From: Methanobacteriota archaeon
Lineage (GTDB): Archaea > Thermoplasmatota > Poseidoniia > Poseidoniales > Thalassarchaeaceae
Direction of reading: 5' to 3'
DNA: 64,000 nucleotides
NCBI GenBank assembly: GCA_016845345.1
Contig: JAERSV010000023.1
Coordinates: 1 to 64,000, forward strand
Positions 36,801-45,862 of this stretch are shown here, piece after piece; positions within the stretch are counted from its first letter, which is position 1; each line of letters begins with the position of its first letter. The notes beneath the pieces were generated by a model. The model saw only the letters and a program-made list of their open reading frames with translations, was not told the origin of the DNA and searched no databases. The position numbers were made by a program, and so were the translations under genes.

Positions 36801-39516
36801 AAGAATCGTAGTCCAAGATTCTGTTGACCCGCCAACCCTACTCACGCTTCATTACTGGCGGCAAGGTCAAGACGATTTGAATTATGATAAAATCCCAGAC
36901 GAAAATGAGTACACAACAATGTCACTAAGGACTCCTGAATTACAGCCGGGTGGAATCAATATTTTTGAAGGCCTTGTCACAGATTCAATGAACAAACATG
37001 GAGAGGTTGTATCCTTCTTCTTGTCTGGTGCTGATGCACAAGGTAACGTGCTAGCCATGGGTGGTGGGCCTGTTTGTCTCAATGATGATGCACCATGTGG
37101 TGAACTCCCAACTCAAACCCTTCCAGATTGGGATGCTGATTTAGTAACTTACACAATTCGTGAAGAATTTGAACCATTCTTAGTACTGGATGGTAATTCT
37201 ACAATTGTTGGTCACGATGATTCTGCGCCATTACACCCCGGGACAAAATATACTGCTAAACTGAGGGTATGGGATAAAAATGGCTGGAATGATATTGAAA
37301 GGGTAAAGATTGCGCTGGGTAGTGATATTGATGCGAATGAAACCGCAATTTGGTCCAACTTCACCAAACTTTCCAACGGGTCATTGAACATGCATCTTGA
37401 GTCTGGTGGGGATGGTTTGGCAGTTTCAAACCTCTACAGCGACTTCTCAGTTGTGAATGACACTGCACTTGATTTAGATATTCAATTCCAGTTGACATGG
37501 TTATTCCCTGAAATATGGGATACTAATGGTGTTACAACATTTATTCCTGTTGTAGAAATTGCCGATTGGCCTTGTCTTGATGGAGAGGACTTTGCTTGCT
37601 TTGAACACCGTAACGGATTAGGCAATGATAGATGGAGTCTAGATAATGACCTTCGCTTTGACATGGCTCCTGGGCATTTCACGGCTATTGATTTGGCGAC
37701 GGGTAAAAATCTCTACACGGGCGGAGATGAGCAAGAGACGATAGCCGCCGGTCAAGTTGTCAGAGTCAACGGCAGAATTCTATTTAGTGAAGATGAAACA
37801 CCTGCTCCGGAAGGTGCTTTCGATATCGTAATTGGTAATCTTGAATTGCAATGGCGAGCAGTACCAAGAGATGATGGTGAATTCACTAGTGACATTTTAG
37901 TTCCTAATGTTAGAAGTGGACATCTTGATATGATTGCATGGTTAGAAAATTTGCCCGGTCTCGCTCAAGACGAAAGCGAAGAACAACCAAGAATCCTTTT
38001 GGAAGTTGATGGTAATTCACCGGTAATTAATGCAATTAGTCCTTCAGGTGATATTGCAATTACAGATGCATCAGAAATTGCAGTTTTCATCAATTCAAGT
38101 GATGACCACGGCTTTAGCGCCCAAAGAACAGCAGTATTGCACTACAAAGTGAAGGCCGGGGAATCAGAGGTTTCTAGAGGTTCCCAAGAGTTAGGAACAC
38201 TCCTTGAACAGTACGGGTATGGTCACTGGACTGGCGTGGTTGACCTGACTGATGGAGGGGTTACTGAACTACTCCCTGGTTATACTGTTGATGTATGGGT
38301 GACGGGGGCAGACGCTGCCGGTAATCCTTATGTTTCAGAAAACAATACTGAACAAACCCCACTCACTCAATGGAGAATTATCCGGGTTGGTCCTACTGTT
38401 ACACTTGTGGACTTGGATGTTTATTGGACTGATGCTACACCTGTATCGGGTGAGAATGTTAGTCTGTTAATCAACGGGGCTAACGAAAATAGCGAAGAAG
38501 GAACCCTTACCTTCGCCTTACAACAAAAAACCAAAGATGGCGATTGGATAAATGTCAACAATGCTTCTTCTGATGCATTATTGCGAGCCAATGGCAACTT
38601 CTCTGCAGAAATTTCAATCAAGACATCAAAGGTTGATGAGGAGACAGTTGAACGCTTCCGTCTCATAGTAAAAGATAACCACGTAATTTTGGACCGTATG
38701 TCCCTTGACCCATTGATTATTCAGCCTGCTGTTGCTCGTGATGGTGCCGCTATTTCAGAGCAGTTTAGCGAACAAACTGGTACCGTTTTACTTTACATCG
38801 CTTTGATTGTCGCTTTGATTGCGATTGTTGTATTGATAACAATGAACAGGCAGTTAACTAGTGAGGACCCTGAATTAGACCCTGCTGAGCAAACATTAGC
38901 GGTTGTTGATGCCATGGATTCACCACCACCGCCTCCCGGGTTTGATGTCGATGCTCCGCCTCCACCTCCTGTAGGGTTCGACCCCAACGCGACACCGCCC
39001 CCTCCATCTGGGTTTGACCCGAATGCAAGTCCGCCTCCACCGGAGGGTTATGTTCCAACTGTTGAGGATTCAATTGAAAGTCCAGCCGTTTCAGAGCCGA
39101 CACACGAATCGGCTAGTGCTGAGCTAGATTATTCGGGTTGGACTGATGAGATGTTAATTGCTCAAGGATGGACTCAATGGCAAGTGGATACTTGGCGCGC
39201 TCAGCAAGGTGGTGGTGAGGCGACTCAAAACAGCGCTGATAATGCTGAGACTGTTGCGCAATCTGAGACTGTTGAACAACCAGAGTCAGAAGCAGACCCG
39301 CTGAAAGATCCTCCAGATGAGGCAAATCTGCCTTCAAACCACCCGGCAGCAGATTACAACTATTCAGAATCAGTCCTTGATTCTGTAATGAAAGCAAATG
39401 GCATAACTGACAAATCAGCATTCATGACTCACGCGATTGAATTCGATAAAGATGGTAATAATTACCTCAATGGAAAGGAATTAGAGGAAGCCGCTAAGTC
39501 CTTCGTAAATCAATGA
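33889..39516 (+). CDS. Giant surface protein with C-terminal TM, proline-rich cytoplasmic tail and EF-hand
   Basis: 1875 aa; signal peptide; TM TVLLYIALIVALIAIVVLI; PPPPxGFDxxAxPPPP repeats; WTDEMLIAQGWTQWQVDTWRAQ; EF loop DKDGNNYLNGKE at 39445-39480. Confidence 0.85.
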   Translation: MSSEVNRKHIPSMLVLLFLLSSLAPLLDFTSEVAEASGGQRHIYTFTDGSNEAVALYQSGQKATNVKVSLPRGAEVTAVEMTLSGASSTGWNQIQQTSRADWMAGDSIDTDPRSGSISLGLASSTLNFSSHQIDETPTSGNAWNDNGSFSIRQPHTSNASETRFNPQRTVTSPFGNQGAGATLNYRGWTYVSTFASTTLNQVVKKTYPNNLSTASSVAIVEGNCNIPSPTGSTWGAYYGFRDWTISDDEKLYAILGLNRQSASISELVMVIFDIRYEDVWTCENTYDLSSNSYGPYTGISYDRSRDLIWVLHAVRNTVTPYTFNSDGTFERDTDLQYSYFSSYSEQNGLVAHNNMFFFRSQFNYYQDRLEAYAISGTSTTLAKQTGERSISARGFGLYYDGSRLSLIDHYMWSARYYREYGTGWAYPISPQPGTSSWISEPIITTEDVIMANLETSWSATSTGDRVDYWVSADNGTHWVQVTNNETVHFSNPGDHLRWKLQLVGGTAVSWWLSMEYGTAYATSGTWTSPKIPTGTQVGTLQPQWTETTPAGTALTVEVSNDNGTNWHSATNNQLIELQTQGSALKYRVSFSTTDSAITPLLDSFTLDYEEGYPTAVRLDIGADNTNEYIGTGLLNSPIELSGAALVSAFNDHIIDNGEGVSNVTLGLSAGSPGRIKVSNLDITYRMNTRALSAEIEGNILVPDGDTRVLLVRVAEGDEADRITQVQVELMANGRNNSVLQWQSGNVCDLVSNSENLIRFDAGNCSSSTDSNGFLSLLFPIESTWEWNDELDVEAKITVDDDIGRQVNGWLTSDMDIRVENDIVLLDLGVTDETGRALEGNDWMRGGLQMTFQGGLVFEGTTYTPHAGQFSIELTGQNLSMNGDPEEPEKQFHIEPNPSHGQYSLTITSPIESSPGGMLFRIKAVSLQNGSTYINPEFNSVRIVLDGNSPLVIGATPEDGSERHKGNPDQPIRIVVQDSVDPPTLLTLHYWRQGQDDLNYDKIPDENEYTTMSLRTPELQPGGINIFEGLVTDSMNKHGEVVSFFLSGADAQGNVLAMGGGPVCLNDDAPCGELPTQTLPDWDADLVTYTIREEFEPFLVLDGNSTIVGHDDSAPLHPGTKYTAKLRVWDKNGWNDIERVKIALGSDIDANETAIWSNFTKLSNGSLNMHLESGGDGLAVSNLYSDFSVVNDTALDLDIQFQLTWLFPEIWDTNGVTTFIPVVEIADWPCLDGEDFACFEHRNGLGNDRWSLDNDLRFDMAPGHFTAIDLATGKNLYTGGDEQETIAAGQVVRVNGRILFSEDETPAPEGAFDIVIGNLELQWRAVPRDDGEFTSDILVPNVRSGHLDMIAWLENLPGLAQDESEEQPRILLEVDGNSPVINAISPSGDIAITDASEIAVFINSSDDHGFSAQRTAVLHYKVKAGESEVSRGSQELGTLLEQYGYGHWTGVVDLTDGGVTELLPGYTVDVWVTGADAAGNPYVSENNTEQTPLTQWRIIRVGPTVTLVDLDVYWTDATPVSGENVSLLINGANENSEEGTLTFALQQKTKDGDWINVNNASSDALLRANGNFSAEISIKTSKVDEETVERFRLIVKDNHVILDRMSLDPLIIQPAVARDGAAISEQFSEQTGTVLLYIALIVALIAIVVLITMNRQLTSEDPELDPAEQTLAVVDAMDSPPPPPGFDVDAPPPPPVGFDPNATPPPPSGFDPNASPPPPEGYVPTVEDSIESPAVSEPTHESASAELDYSGWTDEMLIAQGWTQWQVDTWRAQQGGGEATQNSADNAETVAQSETVEQPESEADPLKDPPDEANLPSNHPAADYNYSESVLDSVMKANGITDKSAFMTHAIEFDKDGNNYLNGKELEEAAKSFVNQ

Positions 39517-39517
39517 T

Positions 39518-39865
39518 TCAAGCAGAATATGTCTTGGTAACAGACAGCATTGCTGTTTGGTATGCGTCAAAGATTGACCAGAACCAAATCAGGGGCCAGA
39601 GTAAGCAGAAAAGTAGTGGGATTTGCAGGGCAAACCAATCAAAGGCTTTGGAATGCTGTCGATTGAAATGCTGGCCAAGGAATAAGAACGGTACAATCGC
39701 TAATCCTGTGGCAATTAATGGGCGTAATGCCCCCCACGGACCAACTCCACCAGTAATCTCACTGAGCACTACCAAAACGACTTGAAACGGTGTATGCCAA
39801 GTAGGAGAGTTCTCTAATTTCTCATGCAAACGTTCTCGAACGCGCTCGGAAAATCCTTCACTCAC
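39518..39865 (-). CDS. Small membrane protein, unknown function
   Basis: Frame extends to 40003, but GTG at 39865 preceded by GGAGGAG (complement of 39871-39877) is the likely start. Three hydrophobic segments. Confidence 0.6.
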   Translation of the reverse strand: MSEGFSERVRERLHEKLENSPTWHTPFQVVLVVLSEITGGVGPWGALRPLIATGLAIVPFLFLGQHFNRQHSKAFDWFALQIPLLFCLLWPLIWFWSIFDAYQTAMLSVTKTYSA

Positions 39866-39914
39866 ACTTACTCCTCCGGCTTGTACATTTTGAGTCCAAC
39901 GGTTGTTTGTCCCT

Positions 39915-40496
39915 CTATCTATTGAATTGTTCAATCTCCAAACCATCTCCGATGAGACGATACCAATACATTGCAAGCATAAGGAGTCCAGCTGAAACAA
40001 CATAGATTACTAGATAAAAATCAACACCAATTCGAGTTGCGATGGTATCTGGTAAAACTGAGATTCTCCAAGCAATAATCGCTGAAAGGAGAGAGGCGAT
40101 TACAAGAGTTGCAGCGCGGCGCCCCTGCGCCGCTTCAGATTGATCTGAGAAATCCTTTGGGCCAATGCCTAATTTGAGTAGCATTCGTAGCCACAAAGGT
40201 AGTAATCGTTTGAAATCATTCAAAGATTGTGAACAAACCCACAGTGCTAGACCACTCCAAAGTAGGATGAGGTCACCTTCTGACCACAACCATTCAGTTG
40301 GGTTGATTGAAAGGGCAATATCTGATAATCCGATAATTATGGAGATGAATCCGATTGCATAAATCATGGCATCAGCCAATAAAAGTCCGAAATTCGCGGT
40401 AATTTCACCTTGTACCTTCTCAAAACGGGCTCGTGATTGCTCAAGAGATAGCTGTTCTAACTCGTCCACACTGCCTTGCAGGCCAATCGGTGACAT
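39915..40496 (-). CDS. Multi-TM membrane protein, unknown function
   Basis: Hydrophobic segments; likely ATG start at 40496 (MSPIGLQGSVDELEQ). ORF frame extends to 40610. Confidence 0.65.
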   Translation of the reverse strand: MSPIGLQGSVDELEQLSLEQSRARFEKVQGEITANFGLLLADAMIYAIGFISIIIGLSDIALSINPTEWLWSEGDLILLWSGLALWVCSQSLNDFKRLLPLWLRMLLKLGIGPKDFSDQSEAAQGRRAATLVIASLLSAIIAWRISVLPDTIATRIGVDFYLVIYVVSAGLLMLAMYWYRLIGDGLEIEQFNR

Positions 40497-40540
40497 AATG
40501 GATACCCTGCTGTCCTCCCCATTCAGAGCGATTGTGAGGG

Positions 40541-41608
40541 TTGGTGATGGGGGTCGAAGTGTGGTTGACTGGATACGAGCCTTTTGGTGAGCACAAGACC
40601 AACATTTCACAACAAATTTGTGAACATTTGTCTGATTTCAACGATGTGATATCAATTGGTCAATCAGTTGACCCTATGGCGGCGGAGGCACGTGAGATAG
40701 CAGTTGAAATCAAATCACAGGTCCTAACTGTTGACAAATCAGGAAGCGAAAAAATCGCCTCAACTATTGCTGAATCTGATGCCACCATGCCACAAGCTAT
40801 CATCCATTTAGGATTGGCTGAAAACCGAGACGTAATCTCGCTTGAGGCTACTTCTTTCAATGAGTTAGATTTTCGTATCCCAGATAATGCTGGCAGACAA
40901 GAATCATCCGACATCATCACCGATTCTGGACACAATTTGCTACACACAACAGCACCGATGAATTTGTTGATGGCTGAGTTTGGTGATGATGAATTAATTT
41001 GCAAGAGTGAAGACCCAGGTCGTTTCATCTGTAATGAAACTTATTTCAAAACCCTTCAAGCAGTTGAAGAGGCTGATTTGAGGGACCGAATGAACCGAGT
41101 CATCCCGGTATTATTTGTGCACCTACCTCCGGCAAACAAAATCCCCTTAGAAACCCAAATTTCCATGGTAAAGCGGGTGATTGCAATCACGGTACAGAGG
41201 CCTGAAATGCAAGTTGTTGGTGGTATGTTGAGAGATGAAAATAACCGCCTCCTCGCCGCCCGCAGGTCAGCCGATGAATACATGGCGGGTTACTGGGAAT
41301 TTCCTGGCGGGAAGGTCGAAAAAGGGGAGAGTAAAGAGGAAGCGATTAGTCGTGAGTATCACGAAGAATTCGGTTGGATTATCAAACCAGTACGGGTGTG
41401 TGAAGAGTATTCACATGCATGGCCAGAAATGGTCGTTCACCTAACGTTTTTCTTGTGTGAGGTTGAGGGGGAGTTACCACCTGCGGTAATGACATCTCAT
41501 GATGAAAACCGCTGGCTTGGTGCTGATGAATTGATGGATGTCGAGTGGCTTCCACCTGATGTTGAATTTGTGAAGCGAATTCAAGAGCGAGGAATTGAAA
41601 ACCTCTGA
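40541..41608 (+). CDS. Fusion: pyroglutamyl-peptidase I-like N-domain + Nudix hydrolase C-domain
   Basis: N-domain: VWLTGYEPFGEHKTNIS, HLGLAENRDVISLEATSFNELDFRIPDNAGRQ, GRFICNETYF (Cys), VLFVHLPP (His). C-domain Nudix box GGKVEKGESKEEAISREYHEEFGW. Confidence 0.85.
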   Translation: MVMGVEVWLTGYEPFGEHKTNISQQICEHLSDFNDVISIGQSVDPMAAEAREIAVEIKSQVLTVDKSGSEKIASTIAESDATMPQAIIHLGLAENRDVISLEATSFNELDFRIPDNAGRQESSDIITDSGHNLLHTTAPMNLLMAEFGDDELICKSEDPGRFICNETYFKTLQAVEEADLRDRMNRVIPVLFVHLPPANKIPLETQISMVKRVIAITVQRPEMQVVGGMLRDENNRLLAARRSADEYMAGYWEFPGGKVEKGESKEEAISREYHEEFGWIIKPVRVCEEYSHAWPEMVVHLTFFLCEVEGELPPAVMTSHDENRWLGADELMDVEWLPPDVEFVKRIQERGIENL

Positions 41609-41620
41609 AATTAGTAGTCT

Positions 41621-42118
41621 TCAGTCTGATTTTTCGTCAACCCATTCGCTGACTTCCCCATCTTTGTGCATGGACCAATCATCACTTAGAGAGCGTGGAT
41701 ACTCAATTCTTCCTTCATGCCAAGTTGATTCCTCAATCCAAGCGGCTAAATTGTCGCCGCGGAGAGTAACTTCGATTGTACCGCCAAGTGATATTTCATC
41801 ATTTAGAACAAAGGCAACTTTTCCGGCTAAAGCGGCTTGGCGGGAAAGTGAAAAAACGGTTTCATTATCATACAAGTTTGCACCCATTGCATCTAAGGCT
41901 GTATCAAGAATTCTCAATTCGGAAATTCGTTCAAGAAATTTACTCAGGTCAATCTCATCAAACTCCCATTTCAGTTCTTTTTCAGTGACAGGGAATACAT
42001 TTTCTTGAAACTCCGGGGGTTCAAGTTCGGGGAATAACGTGCTTAGAGAATCAGCAACGCTTGGGGCGTGGTCAGAAGGGCGAATTGTCGTGCAAACCAC
42101 TACGTAAGGAGAACCCAT
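41621..42118 (-). CDS. UPF0201 family RNA-binding-like protein (PF01877)
   Basis: ELRILDTALDAMG...FSLSRQAALAGKVAFVLNDEISLGGTIEVTL matches the UPF0201 pattern (RILDxAR...LNKQAAxVGkVxF...PLGPIxV). Confidence 0.75.
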   Translation of the reverse strand: MGSPYVVVCTTIRPSDHAPSVADSLSTLFPELEPPEFQENVFPVTEKELKWEFDEIDLSKFLERISELRILDTALDAMGANLYDNETVFSLSRQAALAGKVAFVLNDEISLGGTIEVTLRGDNLAAWIEESTWHEGRIEYPRSLSDDWSMHKDGEVSEWVDEKSD

Positions 42119-42211
42119 CAGAATGTGCGAAGAGTGGTTAGATGATGAACTCTATCGCTTGAGTAGTGGCAAGATTGACAGACATTCGCCAATCAGGGGT
42201 GGTTGAGTCTG

Positions 42212-43270
42212 ATGGCTGAGCCGTATGTTGTCACCGTAGTTCCGACCTTTCAGGAGGCGGACCATATTGAGCGGTGCCTGTTATCTTTGATGGCTCAGAC
42301 TTGGCCGCCTGAACAGCATTTGATACACGTTGTAGATGGGGGTAGTGATGATGGGACTCGTGAAATAATAGCAGAATTGGCTAAAAAATCAGCTGTTGAA
42401 GGTGGGCCCGAAATTCTTCTATTAGATAATCCAAATCGCTTTGTTGCTGAGGCTAGAAATCTAAGTCTTGAACAATTACCTGATGAGGTAACTCATGTGC
42501 TTGAGATGATTGGTCACGTTTGGGTGCCTCCTAAGCATATTGAATCACGGATGAATGAATTTGATGATTTGGAAGATGAACTTGGGGATGATGGCAAAAA
42601 AATTGCTGGAATAGGGACTCTAGTCAAGGAAAGTGACCAACCACTGAAAATGATTGGCCGCTGGGTTGAGGCAACCTTGCAGAATCCACTGGCGAGTGGC
42701 CGCGGTCAATTTGCTCAATTTACCGGTTGCCAACGTACAACAATTCCACCATTCACTTTGTATCGCCGAACCGCTTTAGATGCGGTTGGCGGCTGGAATC
42801 CTGAATTCATAACCACTCAGGATTCTGAACTTAACATGCGTCTTGACGGCCAGGGTTGGAGCCTGTGGCGTTCAGACGCATCGTATTGCCACATGGCCAA
42901 ACGGACTTCCGTTATCGGATGGCTCCGCTTTGGCCACCGTTACGGGTTTTGGCGGACTAAGCATATACGCAAAACCCCACAAAGAGCCTCAATCCTTGAG
43001 TTTCTGCCGTGGATTGGATTGCTAACCACACTAGCATTATGTTGGTCTGGTTACATTGTTACTGGATACCCTGCATGGCAAATTCCAATCGCCGCTTACA
43101 GCGTAGTCCTGCTTCTTCACGGCCTCTTAGAATCCTTCACACGTTCACAACCAAGTTTGATTGTCGGAGTCCCAATAATGCTGGTTCTCCTTCACACAAC
43201 TTTCAGCATCGGATTACTGGATGGATTGTTTAGAAGGGGCCGAGCGGCGAAGGACCGCGTAGCAAAATAG
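42212..43270 (+). CDS. Family 2 glycosyltransferase, membrane-associated (ExoA-like)
   Basis: VTVVPTFQEADHIERCLLSLMAQTWPPEQHLIHVVDGGSDDGT; WNPEFITTQDSELNMRL; C-terminal TM helices. Confidence 0.88.
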   Translation: MAEPYVVTVVPTFQEADHIERCLLSLMAQTWPPEQHLIHVVDGGSDDGTREIIAELAKKSAVEGGPEILLLDNPNRFVAEARNLSLEQLPDEVTHVLEMIGHVWVPPKHIESRMNEFDDLEDELGDDGKKIAGIGTLVKESDQPLKMIGRWVEATLQNPLASGRGQFAQFTGCQRTTIPPFTLYRRTALDAVGGWNPEFITTQDSELNMRLDGQGWSLWRSDASYCHMAKRTSVIGWLRFGHRYGFWRTKHIRKTPQRASILEFLPWIGLLTTLALCWSGYIVTGYPAWQIPIAAYSVVLLLHGLLESFTRSQPSLIVGVPIMLVLLHTTFSIGLLDGLFRRGRAAKDRVAK

Positions 43271-43341
43271 TCTCTGAGAATAGGCTTAGCAAGTGGGGGT
43301 AACATTGAACCCATATCGCATTGTCCAACGCTTTGGTAGAC

Positions 43342-44199
43342 ATGGCTGATGATGAAAAGAACAGCCTGAATTCTTGGGCTATTCTATTGGTTCCATTAAT
43401 CATTGCAGGATTAATTGGCAGAATTATTCCTGCAGTTGATTTACTTCTAGTCGAAAATTGGAAAATTGGTGCATATTATGGATTTGCTTTTCTACTTGGA
43501 TTTGTATTGTTCAAGCGATCTAGGAAGGAACGAGATCATGAGTTTCACAGAGTTAAGAATATCAAGAAATTAGGCAAAGCCTACAAGGCCGAAGATCAAG
43601 GATTATGGGGCAAGGCAGATGCCGCTATGGCTGGCCTTGAAAGGGACGCGGAAGGCTATCAAGCAAGTGATAAAGACCTAATTCAAGGGAGAAAAGTCAA
43701 CGAGATTCTTCGTGAGAAACGGACCGGTGAGATTGGCGATGATCAGCCAAAAGAAGAGGTGCAAATGTTTCACGATGAAGAGCACGTCAGGCGCTCCTCA
43801 GCCCGCATGTCTGGGGACACAGACCCTATGGCACAAATGTCGGGTGCTGCTATTGAGATGATGAAAGCGGCTGGTTCTGGCCAAACTAATGTAGACGATA
43901 TGATGGCTCAGTTGAACGCCGAAGATGAACGTTTAGAGAAGCAGAAGAAGCCAAAGCCAGAACCAAAACCACAACCAAAGTCAGAACCAAAACCAAAACC
44001 CAAACCAAAGCCAGAAGTGGCTGGTGGTCAAATGGGTGCGGCGGGAATTACCCGAGAGGACAAGTTGTTTGATGACCTTGGGGCATCAATTGGTGGTGGC
44101 AAAACAGTTGGTCGGGAAACTAAAATTTGCTTGGACTGTGGTTCGAGAAACCCTGTTGGCCGAGGTAACTGTAGTAATTGTGGTTCATCCCTAACCTAA
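43342..44199 (+). CDS. Membrane protein with Lys/Pro/Glu-rich linker and C-terminal zinc ribbon
   Basis: Two N-terminal hydrophobic segments; KPKPEPKPQPKSEPKPKPKPKPE linker; CLDCGSRNPVGRGNCSNCG. Confidence 0.75.
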   Translation: MADDEKNSLNSWAILLVPLIIAGLIGRIIPAVDLLLVENWKIGAYYGFAFLLGFVLFKRSRKERDHEFHRVKNIKKLGKAYKAEDQGLWGKADAAMAGLERDAEGYQASDKDLIQGRKVNEILREKRTGEIGDDQPKEEVQMFHDEEHVRRSSARMSGDTDPMAQMSGAAIEMMKAAGSGQTNVDDMMAQLNAEDERLEKQKKPKPEPKPQPKSEPKPKPKPKPEVAGGQMGAAGITREDKLFDDLGASIGGGKTVGRETKICLDCGSRNPVGRGNCSNCGSSLT

Positions 44200-44270
44200 T
44201 ACTGTGTCATTCAGCATAATGGTCAGATTCAAAACAGGTGGGCAGTCAGCGACCATTCGGTGATGGGGTC

Positions 44271-45419
44271 ATGGCGAAGCGAGACTACTACGAAGTCTTG
44301 GAAGTTAGCCGTGATGCTAACGATAACGAGTTGAAGAAAGCGTTTCGTTCGTTAGCGAGAAAAAACCATCCTGATAAGAATCCAGATGATTCGGAAGCGG
44401 AAAATCGGTTTAAGGAAATTCAAGAAGCATATGCTGTATTATCAAATCCTCAACAACGCCGGAATTATGACACATTCGGACATGATTCACCGGGTGGAAA
44501 TCCATTTGGAAGCAGTGGTTTCCAAGGCGTCAATATCTCAATGGATGATTTGTTTAGCGGCGGTTTTGACTCAGTCTTTTCACAATTTTTTGGTGCTGGC
44601 GGTGGAACAAACCGCCGCTCTTCACGTGGCAATGATGTCCTCATTAGACACTCAATTGACATGAACATGGCAATGTTAGGTGGTGAGACAGAATTAGAGG
44701 CAAGACTCCTTGTTAACTGTGAGGCATGCCAAGGTCGAGCAGCAGCAAGCCCAGATGGTGTCAAGACCTGTGTCACTTGTTCTGGTCAAGGCCAAGTAAC
44801 TCAAAATCGTAAGATTGGCCCATTTATTCAACAAATGGTTACTGATTGCCCTGATTGTAATGGTTCTGGAAGAAAAATTACCGACCCATGTAAACCCTGT
44901 CGAGGTGAAGGTAGGATGAAGAAAAAGCAGACGATTCGATTCTCTATTCCTGCCGGAATTTCTGATGGAACTCGAATGAGAATGGGCGGTAGAGGAGAAC
45001 CAATTAGAGGCGGGGGTGGTAGTCCAGGAGACCTCTACATCCAAGTCCATATTGAGGACCATGAATGGTACGAAAGAGATGGTTCCGACCTACTAATGGC
45101 TCTGCCACTAGGATATCCCGAATTACTGCTTGGAATATCTATATCGCTCCCACACATCGATGGTAAAGACATCAAAATCAATGTACCTGCTGGTTCAATA
45201 CCTGGTGATACCTTAGATGTGAAGGGCCGAGGATTTCCCCGCTCCCGTGGTCGAGGACGAGGAAATGTCACGGTATTGTTGAAGTTGTATGTTCCTTCAA
45301 AATTATCAAAGAATGTCAAGAAGCAGATTGAAGGTCTACGAGATGAAATCGGAGTTGATTTAGATTCGGTAGAGGATTTAGTCCGTAAAGAAGCGAAATC
45401 AAGACGTGGTGTTAGATAA
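44271..45419 (+). CDS. dnaJ: Chaperone protein DnaJ
   Basis: [38 protein letters not shown] (HPD), G/F region, four CxxCxGxG-like motifs, C-terminal substrate-binding domain. Confidence 0.97.
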   Translation: MAKRDYYEVLEVSRDANDNELKKAFRSLARKNHPDKNPDDSEAENRFKEIQEAYAVLSNPQQRRNYDTFGHDSPGGNPFGSSGFQGVNISMDDLFSGGFDSVFSQFFGAGGGTNRRSSRGNDVLIRHSIDMNMAMLGGETELEARLLVNCEACQGRAAASPDGVKTCVTCSGQGQVTQNRKIGPFIQQMVTDCPDCNGSGRKITDPCKPCRGEGRMKKKQTIRFSIPAGISDGTRMRMGGRGEPIRGGGGSPGDLYIQVHIEDHEWYERDGSDLLMALPLGYPELLLGISISLPHIDGKDIKINVPAGSIPGDTLDVKGRGFPRSRGRGRGNVTVLLKLYVPSKLSKNVKKQIEGLRDEIGVDLDSVEDLVRKEAKSRRGVR

Positions 45420-45443
45420 TAATTGGTGTAATGCAAATCTGCT

Positions 45444-45815
45444 CTACTCTTCTTGTAAAATGATTCTTTCATAATTTTCCATTTTCCTTGGGAATAGTCG
45501 GCGCTTCATTTTACTAGTATACGGCCAATATGTGGTGATAAGAATCACATTTTCATCCTCAATTAAAATCCCACAATATACCTCTAAATTATTGATTAAG
45601 CAGTAATATTTCATCAAGCCTTCTTCATCATCAAATTTCTGATACCAAGTCCCCTTTTCTCTCATTAATTTCTCCATTTTGGGTAACTTTTGTCTGGTAT
45701 CTCGATAACTATTCGATTGGACTAACCAATCTTCCCGAGTTGTCTTTCTCTCGATGACATGGTGAGTGAATTCAATTCGAGCGGCTACTAAACTAGGTTC
45801 ACCTTCGTAAGTCAC
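45444..45815 (-). CDS. Hypothetical protein (123 aa)
   Basis: Single complete ORF in an AT-rich gap; no motif recognised. Confidence 0.5.
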   Translation of the reverse strand: MTYEGEPSLVAARIEFTHHVIERKTTREDWLVQSNSYRDTRQKLPKMEKLMREKGTWYQKFDDEEGLMKYYCLINNLEVYCGILIEDENVILITTYWPYTSKMKRRLFPRKMENYERIILQEE

Positions 45816-45862
45816 AAATTTTCAATATATTATCACTAATATATTTTTTATGCTTGTAAGGG

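Noticed and set aside
43935-44015. Short tandem KPKPEP-coding repeat as a possible regulatory DNA repeat
   Set aside because: Explained as a low-complexity Lys/Pro/Glu linker in a membrane protein.
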